Assembly (NCBI GenBank): GCA_009733575.1
Contig: ML769385.1
Span: 919,188-983,187 of the forward strand
Direction: 5' to 3'
DNA length: 64,000 bases
Origin: Gymnopus androsaceus JB14
Taxonomy: Eukaryota; Basidiomycota; Agaricomycetes; Agaricales; Omphalotaceae
Position 1 is the first letter of the stretch, and each line of letters opens with the position of its first letter. Below the pieces are notes generated by a model. That model saw nothing but the letters and a program-made list of their open reading frames with translations, was not told where the DNA came from and ran no database searches. Below are positions 24,201 through 35,807 of this stretch, piece by piece. The position numbers and the translations under genes are program-made.

Positions 24201-25148
24201 CCAGAAAGATAATTCAAAAACATACGGATGACGACCGAGGCATCTGCTGAGGTGCTCTCGGGCGACGCAGAGAGTAGACGAGGAAGATCATCAGCCACGT
24301 TCTTTGGGGAGAATTCGCTCGGCTTCCGTTCAGTGATAACGACGCCACATCGGTCAAGTACGACCTTGAGTTTATTAAGGTCAACGTCGCGATCAGTGTT
24401 GCCAGAAGCAGTCCCAGTAGGGAGGATAGCTTCTTTGACTGAAAGTTGGATTATCAACGACTGAAGACGAATGAGCTGAGGAGCTGAGACAAGCAGACAA
24501 TGGAATATACCTCAGTGTTAGAGAACAAATCGTTGTCGACAAAGTCTGCAACTCCTAGCTCCCGAACGCTAGTGTCCGCGAATGCTACGCCGACAGTTTT
24601 CAACTTGGTCTTGTCAGCTGGCGTCGTTGCGATTTTGATTGCCATTACTATCGGCGCAGTTGTAAGATCAGTGTCTCCAAACAGCAAATCCTCGACTGCT
24701 TGCAAGTTTCCAGGTGAAGCCTTGAGGAAAATTTTGAGCAACGGAGCGCCAATGGCTAGCTTACAGTACGTACCTCCTTGTCTAGGACAAATTTTGAGAC
24801 CTTCTTTCCCTGCCCGTTCTCTGGAACCCATATTTCAACTTTCAGCTGCTTGATCGTAAGAGCTTCTCTCAACAACATCTGGGCCACAGTGGTCTTCATC
24901 GTAACACTGGGCAAGCCTGCAGCCTTGCCACCAGGTCCAAGGTATTTTATCACCGACTGGGTGTGATAAACATGAGTGGCAACATAGAGAGCGTCTGCGC
25001 CATAGACAGCGTAATAAGCGTCAGTGCCAGTTCGGTGGAATAATCGTAAAGTTCCTGTTTCAGGAGATTTTTGTGGTAGTTTTCCGAAGAAGGATAGGAA
25101 ACCAGGGTCAGTGACTGTGTCGCTCTGTTCCTTTCCTTTCGCATACAT
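21278..25148 (-). CDS. MSH2: DNA mismatch repair protein MSH2
   Basis: Begins [12 protein letters not shown] with the MutS-I domain '[12 protein letters not shown]', '[17 protein letters not shown]'. Exons 24774-25148, 24511-24720, 24226-24460 and 24177-back to ~23886 were fixed; the rest follow to 21278. Later landmarks: '[21 protein letters not shown]', clamp/lever helices, then the ATPase: 'VAGPNIG-' Walker A, '[20 protein letters not shown]' and '[20 protein letters not shown]' (Walker B and ABC signature), and 'FATHFHELT'. With MSH6 or MSH3 it recognises mismatches and small loops in the nucleus. The Walker A loop is broken by one extra G at 22408-22416 (GGGAGG where GGAGG is expected), shifting the frame within GPNIGGKST. 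An unresolved junction also occurs near 23750. Confidence 0.93.
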
Positions 25149-25254
25149 GATGGTGGTTTTTGAAAAGGCGCGTCGCTAAAAGTCACTATCACCTGACTAG
25201 TCACGCTTTCGACTGTACAAGAGTACCTAGCATACGCGATTATAAAGAACGAAA

Positions 25255-27270
25255 CTACTTTTTCGCATTCCGCCTCTCTAGACTCCTTGCACTCATAGCT
25301 TTGCCCTTGTTCTTCGCAGCGCTCCCTATACCATGTCCCTTCCTCTTGCCAGCCAACGCGCCATCTCCTTTACGTGTCTTTCTCTCTCTCTCACGATTTT
25401 TACCTTGTATTTTCACGCTCCCCTCTCCAGCTTTACCGACAGCCATCGACATCCTCGCCTTCTTCTTCGCGAGCCTCCGCGCCATACGATCCGCATTAGC
25501 GGCTTTGGCGCTCTTCCGCTCGTCTTTGGAGAGGTGAGCTAGTTTATCACCAAGGGTGGGATCACCTTTGGGTATCACAATCGAAGTAGTGGTCGACGGG
25601 CGCTGCTTGAAGGACTCGGCATTCACCCCCACCGATGCCTGCGGAATGGTTTTACATCTCTCGACCCTTAGCTTGCGTTTTGCAAACTTGAGCTTGCCAG
25701 GCTCGAGTGTCAGGGCAAGGATCTCATCCACGCAGTCCCGTTCAGCGAATTGCACGTAAGCAAAGCCTTTGCCGAGTTGAGTGTCTTTGTCTCGGATAAT
25801 CCGGACGTGAGTTACCCATCCTTGGGTGTTCGTCGCGGGTTTCTTTTTATCGTCGTCGTCGTCCTGCTCTTCCTTAGAGCTATCGTCGTCATTAACTCTC
25901 GGTCCCTTCTCTGCACTAATCACACCCTCGAAAAACACCCTCACATCCTCCACCTTGCTCTCGAAGTCCAGATTCCCAACAAACACACATCGTTTCGGGT
26001 CGACGTCAAGAGTTGCCTTTTGGCGGCCGACAATATCTACCCTCAACATTCGTCCCATGAATTCCGACCCGTCGCAAGCCTCCTTGGCAAGACGAGCGGC
26101 TTTGTAGGGGTCCATTGCTTCGGGAAGAGGAGGGAGGTTCGCCCTGCGTGTAGGAGCGTCGCTGGAAGGAGAAGAATGTGCAAACACAATGTAAGCATTT
26201 ACGCTGGAGCCAGAAGCGTGTATCTCTTGATTGATGAAGGCAATCTTCTTCTTCTGAGCGGGAGTGAGGAACTGTTTTTCGCTCTTGGATGCGTCTTCCT
26301 TGTCTGCATCCTTTTCGTTGGAAGACTTCTTCCAAGTACCGGTACGATTGATGTCGTGTTGACGGGCTTTAGATTTACCCTTTTTAGAGGAGGATTTATC
26401 GTCGTCTTCGAGCTTGGAAGTAGGTACGGCGAATGGGACTGAGCGAAATCGGGTAGACTCAATCTTAGGTTTGGTGGAATCCGAGGATATAGGGATGAGG
26501 GAAAGGATATGTCGCTGGAGCGACTTGAGTAAAGACTGCAGTAGAGTTAAAAATGTATACAAGTAAATGTATAATACATACTTTTTCCTGAGAAACCTCG
26601 ACGCTAAGATTCCCGATGAAAATTGTCCGCAAGTCCCGCTGTTCTGTTGATTCGGCAGGAGGGACGTATTTAGACTTGGGGAGCTTTTTTGTCCGCTGCT
26701 TTTTTGTGAGAGATTCGTGCTGGGGAGGAGAGTCGTCGTTCTCCTCAGCGTCGGAGGGATCCCCAATTTCTTCTGCCTCCGAATTCTTGTCTTCCCCCAC
26801 GGCCTTTCCTTTGCCCTTGCTTTTCAATGTTCGAGCGAGATATGTATTTTCCAGCTCCGAATCATTTTCATCTTCCTCCTCGGATTCGCTACCCATTTCC
26901 ACATCTTCCTCAACAACCTCGGGAACTGCCTCGGGCTTCTTTTTCGACTTGACCTTTCCGGGGCTGGTTGGAGAAGAAGTTTCTTTCTCCGTTATCGGCG
27001 CAGCTTTAACCTCCTTAGCCTTGTGCTTTTTGGCACTGATTTCTAGGGATGAAGAAGCAGCATCCTGGTGTTTCCGCTTTAACTTTCCTGACTTTGCAGA
27101 GTCTGCGGGGACAGTAGGTGTGGGCTGGTCAATGCTAATTATTAGAACATCTCAGTATCAATGAAAGGCTTGCTCACCGAGTCAATGGAAGACTTGAACA
27201 AAGCGTCGAGCTCTGTATCGACAGACGCTGTTTTCTTCTTGGAAGCAAGTAAAAATGAAGAGAGAGCCAT
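25255..27270 (-). CDS. NOP12: NOP12-like nucleolar RNA-binding protein
   Basis: Starts MALSSFLLASKKKTASVD, followed by a Lys-rich then strongly acidic region. RRM1 opens with 'RTIFIGNLSVEVSQEK', is split by an intron at about 26530-26580, and is long and loop-rich; RRM2 has RNP2 'CVFVGNLDFESKVEDV' and RNP1 'GKGFAYVQFAE'. The last ~110 residues are very basic (KKARMSMAVGK; RRNAKK end). This layout fits yeast NOP12 / human RBM34, needed for 5.8S and large-subunit rRNA maturation in the nucleolus. The stop lies 106 bp upstream of the MSH2 start on the same strand. The main exon (503 codons) is unbroken. Confidence 0.88.
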
Positions 27271-28096
27271 GATGAGTTAAGAGGCACGAGATTGCTTGTA
27301 AGTTACAAGGAATTTGGCGCTTAAGAATATGTGGCAAGTGGCCGCAAATCGTCTATCTAGCGTCATATCAGGCGGATATCATTCTTTAAAATTCATTCAT
27401 AGTGTTCATGTAACATCTTTGTTGACAATGTGTAGAAATATTGGGCTACGATCAGTGAAAACTCTTTAAATCGCTAAAAAGTGGTTTTCGGGTTTGGGCG
27501 CTAAGCGCTAAGTACTAAGAATCTATGAAAGTGATTTGGTGAATAGAGACAGATAACACCCTCCAGGCTCTTAACTTTGGAGGCAAATATTGTTATTTTA
27601 GCAGTTCAAGGGTGCTCTCTTGATTGGATTGTTTTCAAATACCCAGAATTCTCCTTTTTGAGGCAATTTGAGTGTGGCTTTGGCAGACAGACCCCCCAGG
27701 ATTTTGTTCATTTACCTCAAGCTGAGGCTAAATTTAAGCACTCAAAAGATGTTCGGACTTTTTTTTGTCAAAAATGTTGCTTGTGGACGCTGTAGCTTAT
27801 TTTGGATACACTTGCATAATGCAGTAAAACTGCAAAATGCTGAACTGTATGAGAATTTGGGGGTTTCATTGAACAAGTCTTAACAATCTATTTATGCATT
27901 CGCTATGAATCTTCTCACTCAATGTAACTGCCAAAGTCGATGTAACTGCCAAAGTCGATTGAGAGTCGAGACTCTGAGGAAGAAAATCATTATGTAAGCG
28001 CTCAAATGTCAAGCGCTTAAAATTTCTACTTACTATGACATTTTCTGCGCATGAAATAACGCTTCAGATTATACTGTGTGTGCACCAACTAAGTAA
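27271..28096. other. AT-rich intergenic region
   Basis: Between the NOP12 start and the tRNA gene. It contains a perfect 18-base tandem duplication (27923-27940 and 27941-27958). Short frames near 27577-27880 have no protein-like features. Confidence 0.55.
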
Positions 28097-28183
28097 GTCC
28101 CTGTCGATTAGTGGTCAAATCATCGTGTTGTGGCTGTGCATTTGGCGCTCCGCGAAGCCGGGGGCTCGAATCCCCCCAGGGAC
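28097..28183 (+). tRNA. tRNA-His (GTG) with a 16-base intron
   Basis: The 87-base sequence folds as a tRNA once a 16-base intron after position 37 is removed (71 nt mature). Acceptor stem GTCCCTG/CAGGGAC is perfect; D arm GATT-AGTGGTCA-AATC; anticodon stem TCGTG/CGCGA with loop TTGTGG|C giving anticodon GTG; variable loop AGCC; T arm GGGGG-CTCGAAT-CCCCC (C instead of T at position 54). The next base is A, as expected for eukaryotic tRNA-His. The two halves of the intron-exon border sit in the usual place. A Pol III terminator follows at 28204. Confidence 0.75.
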
Positions 28184-28203
28184 AGTAGTTCAGAATTATT
28201 TCG

Positions 28204-28211
28204 TTTTTTTT
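28204..28211 (+). terminator. Pol III T-run terminator
   Basis: Eight consecutive Ts, 20 bases after the tRNA 3' end. Confidence 0.65.
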
Positions 28212-28488
28212 CTTCAAGCGAAACCGCGACTTCAACTGCAACTACAGAATCTCCCAAGGACAAAGTTTTGCCTAAGTTTTTCAGCTGTATTAATTCAATC
28301 ATTCTTCATTTTAGACCGAAGCAACTACAAGTGGCGAAAGAGTTCAAATTGACAAAACATGCGATGGGACTACAAATACACAAATAAATGAAAATAATAT
28401 AAGTATAAGAAAAAAAATAGAACGGATAGAACACGCTGAAGATTCAAATGTACAGTAGAAAGAACGAGAGAGAAACAAAATGTGCTGT

Positions 28489-29436
28489 CTACCCCAAGGC
28501 TGCAGCTGCGAGCGACAACAAACGTAGACCCTGAGCCTTGGAATACATGTCAGCCAAGATACTGCTAGCAAAAGCATCATCGATAAGAGGGACAGCTAGA
28601 GCAACTGGAGATTCGATTGCTATTTTTTCCATACGTTTCGTCGCACCAACACATTCCTCCTCATCCATATCTACGTCCATGTCCTGTGTATCCAGATTAG
28701 AGAGTTCTGAACGCTAAAAACAACGATCCTCTAGTCAGTTCATATCTAGAAACGCAGACATAAATAGCTCACCTTCAACGGAACGTCGCCGTGTCTCTTT
28801 CCCCGATGTTTGTACCATAGCGTCGCGTAAAACTGCCTCCTGCTATCGATCTGGATATACTTGTTACAAGGGATACACCAAACCCGATCAGGGCACATCC
28901 GACTTGCATCCAACAGAGGGTCCTCCTCCAACTCGGCCTTGCGGTCGAGCATGCGGCGCTCTTCCGCTTGGAGCTGTTCGGAGGATTTAGTCTTTTGCTT
29001 CTTCACGCGTTGTAGATGCGGTTGGGGCTCCTCGTAGTCAGAATCATCCAGAGTCTGTCTCAGACGACTAGTAGAGCTCCGACTGGTCTTCTTTTGATGG
29101 TGCCGCAGAAGAATTGGGACATTGGCATTCCGCGCGCGGATTAAGACGTGCCCAGAGCTGGATTTGTGGGTGGGTTTGTATTGCGCAGAGACAGTAACGA
29201 GGTCGATCCGGGGAGGAGTATCGCGTCGTAGCGGTGGCTCGGGAGCTAGCCGAAGTATCGTCGGAGCAAGTGGTACTGGTACTGGTACTCGTGCTGAGAG
29301 CCCGCATACGGTACGTCGAATTTGTTGTGTTGGGATGCATGCTTCTAGAAGGAAATTGTAAGGGCTCGTTCATGGAAGAAGATATAGACGTACCTGGACG
29401 ACGAGTCCGATGAAGTAGCTAGCGAATGGCAGGACA
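28489..29436 (-). CDS. C2H2-like zinc-finger protein, unknown function
   Basis: The central exon encodes Lys/Glu-rich helices (QAEERRMLDRKAELEED) and 'MCPDRVWCIPCNKYIQI' followed by 'LWYKHRGKRH', giving C-x2-C-x19-H-x4-H, a zinc-finger spacing close to U1-type or matrin-type fingers. A 5' part in a third frame has protein-like text ('TPPRIDLVTVSAQYKPTHK', 'GHVLIRARNANVPILLRHH'), but joining it to the ATG exon at 29436 (MSCHSLATSSDSSSR) needs a one-base shift or an unseen intron. After an intron the C-terminus reads 'DMDVDMDEEECVGATKR' and ends in Leu/Ala-rich 'LLSLAAAALG'. Probably nuclear; no family name can be given. Confidence 0.55.
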
Positions 29437-29588
29437 TTTTTGGAAGCCTTCAGTAGCGTAGCACGATATGTGTATGTTCGATGAGTGTAAATATGAACGC
29501 AGATTGAAGTTCAGGAAATGCATCCATCCTTTTAAACAGACCAACCGCCGGTGAGAACTACCCCAAATCTCTTACATCTTAGATCAGG

Positions 29589-30275
29589 CTAGTGAGTCAA
29601 TCTAGTTTCATGTCGATCATCTTGCTTAGAACAAAAGTAAAGGTCAGTTGAGGATCACTATTAAGTATGCAGATGCTTACCGCGGTTCGAATTTGCTTCC
29701 TTTGTTTAGGATTCATTGCCAATCGATAATTATGTTCAGAGATGTTGATGTTGTTTCTCAAATATTGGTGGAAAGTTGTAGGTGGTTGACCCAAGTCAAC
29801 CTTTCTGGTCTGCAGACTAAGATTAGAGCGCATACTATGAGGACCACTACCCACACACTCGTTCTCGAGAGTTTCATCAGGTCCGGTCTGGACTCGGTGT
29901 ACCTGAGATGATCGGCGCATGCGTTGAACATGGAAGTATGCAATCTTTAGCTTAGACCTTACTTATCAGCGGGCTTAAAGTGAGTACGATTGGAGCGATG
30001 ATCGTCAGGGGCTTCGTCTGTTGAAAAACAAGCAACAAGAGGTGCGGGATTCAGGACGATCTTCAACATACCTTTCGCATACAGGTTGGAGTGTTCGAAG
30101 AAGATCCGTGAGGACGATCTCTTCTCTAATGGTGGAGGATAGCACAATAGAGCTTCGAGTCCCAGACAAATTCGAAATGGAGATCTTGAAATCTAGTTGG
30201 CACAAGTGAGAAACCCTTGTTACCAGTCAAGAAAGTGATCTATCTAATGCAGACAAATTGTAAGTCATAAAGTGC
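29589..30275 (-). CDS. hypothetical protein, multi-exon, unrecognised
   Basis: Three stretches look coding: 'DFKISISNLSGTRSSIVLSS' with 'TIREEIVLTDLLRTLQPV', then 'DEAPDDHRSNRTHFKPADK', then 'DLGQPPTTFHQYLRNNINI' with 'EHNYRLAMNPKQRKQIRTA', followed by a short last exon ending 'DDRHETRLTH' at 29589. GTAAGC and GTAAGG donors support two of the introns, but one junction near 30070 is unresolved and the start codon is unclear. No known domain. It follows the MFS gene on the same strand. Confidence 0.35.
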
Positions 30276-30276
30276 A

Positions 30277-32055
30277 TCACCCAGTTTTAGCCTTGAGATG
30301 CTTCCAGACACACGTTGCAAAGGCCATCCCCCCTAATGTGATACCAACTTCCAGCCCAGCATATCGCGACATACCCACACTCACTCCAGCTCCTCCCCAG
30401 ACGGCCCCAGTAACTCGGCCCAAAAAGTTAGAATACTGCACAAACACCGACGAGATACCATTCCAGCGCGGAGTGGGAGGCAGCTGCTTACTCAACAAGC
30501 TGAACGTGACAGTACTAGCGACGTTAAATCCCAAGGCAACCGCGAACCAGCATATGAAGAAAGCAGGAGCACTTCCTACGCCAATCTGATTTGAGATCCA
30601 GTCTGTAGACCCTCCCGATGCGGTTTTGTCGAGGCTGACTAGAATCAGAAATACTATTAGGGCAGAGCCACCGAGTCCCGAGCCAAACATGAGAGTGTAG
30701 CGGTCCTGGACACGTCGAGCAAGGAACAGGTTCAGAATGAAGAACGGGAAACAACCGAGAGCCCCGATTGCCAGGAAGTTTCCAGCGGAAAAGGGACTGA
30801 AATTGAGGGAAGGATTGGCGGCACCAAAAACTGGTATATTTGCCTCCCATGCCCTGTTAATATGACCATAATCAGCATTTTAAACGGGAAAAGGTGGAAG
30901 AAATCGAATACCCCAGAACGAAGAAGGAAAGTGCGGCAAAATAGCAGATGCAAATAACTGATGCCCACTGTGAATAACCGAGTTTATCGTTTGGTAGCTC
31001 GTGAGGTGGTGAAAGTGAACGAGGAGGCATAATTGCTGAAGAGGGATGGCATGATGACGGAAAGAAGTTCCAGAAGCAACTGCGTTGTCGCTATTGGAAG
31101 TCTCCATTAGCTGCACAGGAGTTTTCTCTTCAAGCTCGATGCTCTCGGGATGGGACCCCGCAGAAGGTGGTGTGTCGACAACATCTTCAAACCAAATTCT
31201 GACCGCAACCCAATAAGCCGCCCATACCCCTGCTAGAATCCACGCCGGACTGGTAAAACCATTCCAAAGATCTCCAGCCCCCTTGCCAAACCCCACATAC
31301 TTGTAGAATATCCCGCCAAAGAGCGGACCAAGCCCCATACCGACCCCGTTTCCAACTATAAGCCAGCTCGCAAGCGTCGTTCTTCGTCTGATCCCAACAA
31401 TACGCGGATCACTACAGAACCTTTTGCAGTACATCCATTGCGCGAAGCCGATTCCACTAGTGATTCGTCCCAGGAGGATAAGATACAGCCAATTTGCTTT
31501 GTATGCACACCCATACAGCACCAAACCGCAAATACTCGCAGCGCAAGATACGTTCAGAGCAAGCGAATAGCCACCTACAACTTTTGAGAATTTTATCGTA
31601 GGAACAACATTAGAAATATGAATCACCCTTGTCGTATTTCATGAGAGGAATCAACGTTAGTCCCGAAAAAACAGTCGGTATACCGATAACAACGCCTATT
31701 CACATCGTCAGTATGCATACTTCCTCATAATGAACAAACCTTACCGCTGAATGTCGAGGTACCACCTAGATGCAAGGCATATTCGTTCGAAGAGGAGACG
31801 ATTATAAAGAAGGAAACCTGTGTGTATCGACACAATCAACATTGCAACAGGGAAACAGCGAAGGGATCTAACCTGGAGAAGAGCGTTGGCCAGTAACATG
31901 ATTACCAGCGAAGACTGCTTTGGCAACTTGAGTTCAGGATCGGTAAGGTCTGCATCTGAATCCGAACTTGTCCGAGCAAAGTTCTCAGAGACATTAGGAC
32001 TTGTCTTGACAGTGTTTGAAGGAGAAGATGCCGATACTACCACAGTAGAGGCCAT
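30277..32055 (-). CDS. major facilitator superfamily transporter
   Basis: A polar N-terminus (MASTVVVSASSPSNTVKTSP) precedes about 12 hydrophobic segments over several exons. Recognisable parts: 'ILLGRITSGIGFAQWMYCKR' (loop 2-3/helix 4 region), 'GNGVGMGLGPLFGGIFY' (helix 5 motif C-like, Gly-rich), a charged central loop (PESIELEEKTPVQLMET), and the last helices 'WFAVALGFNVASTVTFSLL' and 'GITLGGMAFATCVW'. The overall pattern resembles MFSD8/CLN7-type or related vacuolar MFS proteins, but this is a weak guess and the substrate is unknown. No clear frame break was found. Confidence 0.85.
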
Positions 32056-32874
32056 GGTTGCTGTTAAAGCCTTGACCCTTTATAAATGTGACATGATTCG
32101 AATCGCGGAGACGGAAGAGCGTGCGGCGGCGATGGTGCACTTCTTGTTTCTTCCCGTCCATCCAAACGCGTTCATCCAAGATCCGAGTAAGAATGCTCGT
32201 CCTTTTGAGCAGATCGGAAGATTTCGGGGGACTAATTTAGACGCATACTAAATCGTCTTAAAGCATCATCAGCAAATATTCCGGACTTGAAACATCCAGG
32301 TTTTACACCTGTGGGAGGGCTGTTTTAAAATCGTAACTAATGGATGCTCCTAATAAGCAGGTATATACTTTAACTATCTATGTATCTGTCGAACGAATGA
32401 ATGCCAAATAGTAATGAGTCTGGTGCAATGAATGAAAGAATATGGTGTGAAGAAATGATACAAAGATGGAGAATAATACTCTGAGATAAAAAGTGAATAA
32501 ATATCACCAAGTATGTAGCCGCAAGCAAATGTTGGAAGGATATCAAAGGTCACAAGGATATTGAACGGAACACAGCTACTAGTACTACTAATGGCATGAG
32601 AAGAAAGAAAAAAGAGTGTCATAAATCGAAGACAGATAGATGGATGGGTTGATAATGATATTAAGACAGCGTGAGTGAAGTAGTGTACCAATGTCGACGA
32701 AGTGGGTCGTTACAAGAATCGTAAGCAATATTGGACGGATGCAGGGAAGGGGACATGACGAGATTGGGTTGTAGAGCAGCAGCAGAAAATGCAAGACAGG
32801 ATAGAGAGCAGATATGCGTGCAAAGAGCGAGATCAGAGGACGAAAGCGGAGAGGACAGATGGAAGCTAGGAAGA
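32056..32874. other. intergenic, AT-rich
   Basis: Between the MFS start and the DedA-family stop. The part 32340-32720 is low-complexity with long spurious frames rich in Ser, Ile and Phe on the minus strand. Nothing supported. Confidence 0.55.
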
Positions 32875-34466
32875 CTATGAAGGCAGCATAGCCTCCTCCC
32901 GTATTCTCAGCTGCTGCTTTTCATCAGCCAATTCATCCAATTGCCGCATCCTTTCACTCCTGTCTTTTTCATCTCTGGTCCTAGACCTCGAAGGTAATCG
33001 GACCTTCCACTCTTTCATCCATGTCCACCGAGATACACGCTTCTCATCCCGCTCTGATTGCTCAGAGGAGATAATAGTACCTTTCTCTGAAAGGGGAGAG
33101 AGGGGTGTTGCGGAGCCGGAAGCAGAGGTGCTTATCAACGCCTTCAACCGATCTTTTGCTAGGATCGGAGCCAGAGACAAGAAAGACAAGAATGCTAGCT
33201 TGATTAAGATATCCGGTGACATCAAGAGTGACGACACAGTCTGTGGCGTCGCTGAAGGCGCGTAGGCAACCGTTTGCAAAATGTCCCCAATCTGAAAAAT
33301 AACCAAGCAATAAGTCGGTGATATCAGGACGACCAGATTGTTGAAACTTACTTGGCAAGTGACGGCGGTCCAAGGGAGGGTACCAATAAATGAACCTAGC
33401 ATGCAATCCCACATGGGGACACCACAAACACCGCAAGCGATATTAATCCCTGACCAGGGAACAACACCTACGAGCCTAAGCACGGAGAGCCTAACCCAGG
33501 CACCAGACGGATGTGTTGTTGTTGAAATTGGTTTCCCCTCTGTTTCCGATGATGATTTTCCTGTGTCACCCTCCAACGCGGTGCGCGTCAGATCGAGAGC
33601 TCGAGGGAAGAAGCGCATAATGAGTGGCGAAAGTGGAGCAGCAAGCGACGACGCCGCAAGAGAGCCCACCGTCGTAAGCACTGAGCGCAAGTGTCATTTT
33701 ACATTTATTCGAAACACACAAACAATACACACCTGTCAATAAAATTGTGGCGAACGCTGGAGAGAAGAGTGCGCCGGCAAGGACGTTCCAAATAACGCTA
33801 CCTGGTATAGACCACGCGTGTTTCCACACTGCAGTCACGGCCAAGACGCCTACGACGTGCGCAAGCGGTGCAACACCACTTTCAGAGTATTGATGAAGCT
33901 CCTTGCCCAGTTGAGCGAGGTCAGTGAGAGTTTTTGGCCATGAAAACGGTATGGGTAGGCTTGAGAGAGCAAGGAATACAACGGCTGTGGAGAGAGGGAA
34001 GAGACATATAACAAGGACTATGGGTGCATGCATCTGCGAGTAGTTTAGCGAAGGAACTGGGAAGATGTAGAGCTAAACTTACAGAGGGCCATTGATTTCT
34101 CTGAGAAGATTTTGGAATTTGGACATCACCAAAACTTGCCTTGGTCGCTGATGCCGGTAAAGGCAGCGTATAAATATCATCTGGATTGGATTCTGGAGTT
34201 GATGGCAGAGACCAATCTGGTAACAGGGCATGTTTTGGTTCCAGGTGAAGCCATTGGAGAACGGTAGATAGTGCTATGAGAAACATGGACGAAGGTCGTG
34301 AGTCGTCGGAGGAATTTGTACACTGAGGGGAACAAGGGGCGCTAGGCTGCAATTGAGTGCAAGACCTTCTCCGACCTAAAGTTTTCAGAGTAAGAGCTGG
34401 ACGGAGAGTTGTGGATGTGGAGGAGGCTCTGCTTCGGGATGAAGTTGGTGGGATCAATGTAGCCAT
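32875..34466 (-). CDS. DedA/VTT-family (SNARE-associated Golgi) membrane protein
   Basis: Ser-rich N-terminus (MATLIPPTSSRSRASSTS), then 'MHAPIVLVICLFPLSTAVV', 'KHAWSIPGSVIWNVLAGALF' and, after an intron near 33690-33740, 'TVGSLAASSLAAPL', 'LSVLRLVGVVPWSGINIACG' and 'GSFIGTLPWTAV'. The re-entrant 'G-x-x-x-G...R-x-x-P-x-x-x-x-x-x-N' pattern marks the VTT/TVP38/TMEM64 family; related TMEM41B/VMP1 are lipid scramblases. The C-terminal ~100 residues are basic and helical (ERMRQLDELADEKQQLR), a likely coiled coil. Start 34466, or 34556 in the same frame. Confidence 0.85.
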
Positions 34467-35044
34467 GAAAGAAGGAAGGAAAATATTATATGGTATGTAA
34501 TCAAGTTCAACTTCGATCTTTCCGACTCGAGGACGCGATCCGGCATCACTAAACACGTCTCAGTAAGCATTTCCCGAAATCTCCGTTCTATCCGAAAATA
34601 AATTTAGTTTTTTTGGGGGGGGTTTTTTTTTCGGTATTGGTTCCCCAGTCTTTCTTACTCGGTTTGCAGGTGCTAGCTGTCTCAAAAACAGCGTAAAATT
34701 TGCATCGTACGACCAGAAATTCACCGCTCTAGAACCCTTTTCTTCCTTATTAGGGGCTCCGAAACTGACTCACACAAATTTAGTAAAGAAAAGTAGCGAG
34801 CTACAAACGGCAACGGCTCGGACTTCGCCAGTGATTACCATCTAGATGGCTGTCAAGATTCAACAGAAATGAGTCCTGCGTCCTGCGCAAGTTCTGCGCA
34901 ATAATAGGGCTAGGCAGACTGCTGACTCCAGACAATCAATGTCAAACATTTTTTGCTGCGATCGCTCAAGAAATGCATAAACGAGGAAGTCATAGCCATA
35001 CACGCATATAGGTAGCAGCCATTCATCAAACACAGCAACATCCA
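34467..35044. other. intergenic with T7-G8-T9 tract
   Basis: Between the DedA-family start and the RPL36 stop. A T7 G8 T9 run sits at 34608-34631. No gene seen. Confidence 0.5.
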
Positions 35045-35573
35045 TTAGTGTGCCGCCCTCCTCGACTCTTGGATAACATTTCCGAGCTCTTCGAGTTTGC
35101 GCTTCGAGCGGAGGAGAGTGCCCAGCTATAAGATTATCAATCAGCATTTCCAGACTAGACTTACAGAAGAAAAAGAAAAAAAAAACACAGACTCTCTTCT
35201 TCGTGAGCTTACGAGCTTTTTTGTCCTGTAAAATGAGATCAATAAACGATGAAAAACGCATACAAAGCGAAACTCACTTTGGAGTTTCTTAGCAGCTCCA
35301 TAACTCTCCTCTCGTATGCAGAGAAACCAGCAACTTCTCTGATCACCGACCTGACGAATTTGGTCTTGGTCGACTGCACACCCTTGCGCTGAGATGGGCG
35401 GGGAGCTTTGGGAATTGGCGTGGTTGGGTGGCCTTTGTTGAGCCCAATGCGGATGTCTGATTTCCAACGAATAATTCACGCAAAAAAGAGGGAGAACGGA
35501 GAACAACCACAGATAAAAGCCATCAGCAAAGGATTTCCCCGTTGAACAAAGGCTACGCACCAGTTCGAGCCAT
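35045..35573 (-). CDS. RPL36: 60S ribosomal protein L36 (eL36)
   Basis: Four exons: 35561-35573 (13 bases, MART+1), 35278-35456, 35193-35225 and 35045-35125. The spliced protein (about 101 residues) is eL36: '[20 protein letters not shown]', '[20 protein letters not shown]', '[13 protein letters not shown]', '[10 protein letters not shown]', '[20 protein letters not shown]', ending SRRAAH. It is a structural protein of the large ribosomal subunit. The short first exon and 100-base first intron are typical of fungal ribosomal protein genes. No breaks. Confidence 0.95.
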
Positions 35574-35807
35574 TTTCTTGATGTGGGAGCGCGACGGCGA
35601 TGAAGTATGAGGAGAATTATTTCACAGCCACAACGAGTGGTGTTGTATAGCTATCCCACGATTAATCTTATCTCTTCAAATTAGGCATATCTAGATCTTA
35701 ATCTCAGAAAATAGGCGTGTTGGTATGTGTGGTAAAAGTAGAATAATATAAGTAAGAACGAAACCGAAACATAGATCCAAGGATTGACTAGCAAATATCC
35801 TCTATCT

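Noticed and set aside
25750..26442. 230-codon plus-strand frame, and another at 26616-27164
   Set aside because: Antisense shadows of NOP12 with low-complexity Ser/Phe/Val text; the minus strand encodes clear RRMs.
28120..28302. 60-codon minus-strand frame across the tRNA
   Set aside because: Antisense of the tRNA and its terminator; reads 'GGFEPPASRSA' only because of the tRNA T arm.
31820..32251. 143-codon plus-strand frame
   Set aside because: Overlaps the 5' exons of the MFS gene in antisense and has no recognisable features.
32374..32794. Ser/Ile/Phe-rich minus-strand frames
   Set aside because: AT-rich low-complexity intergenic DNA without splice or family support.
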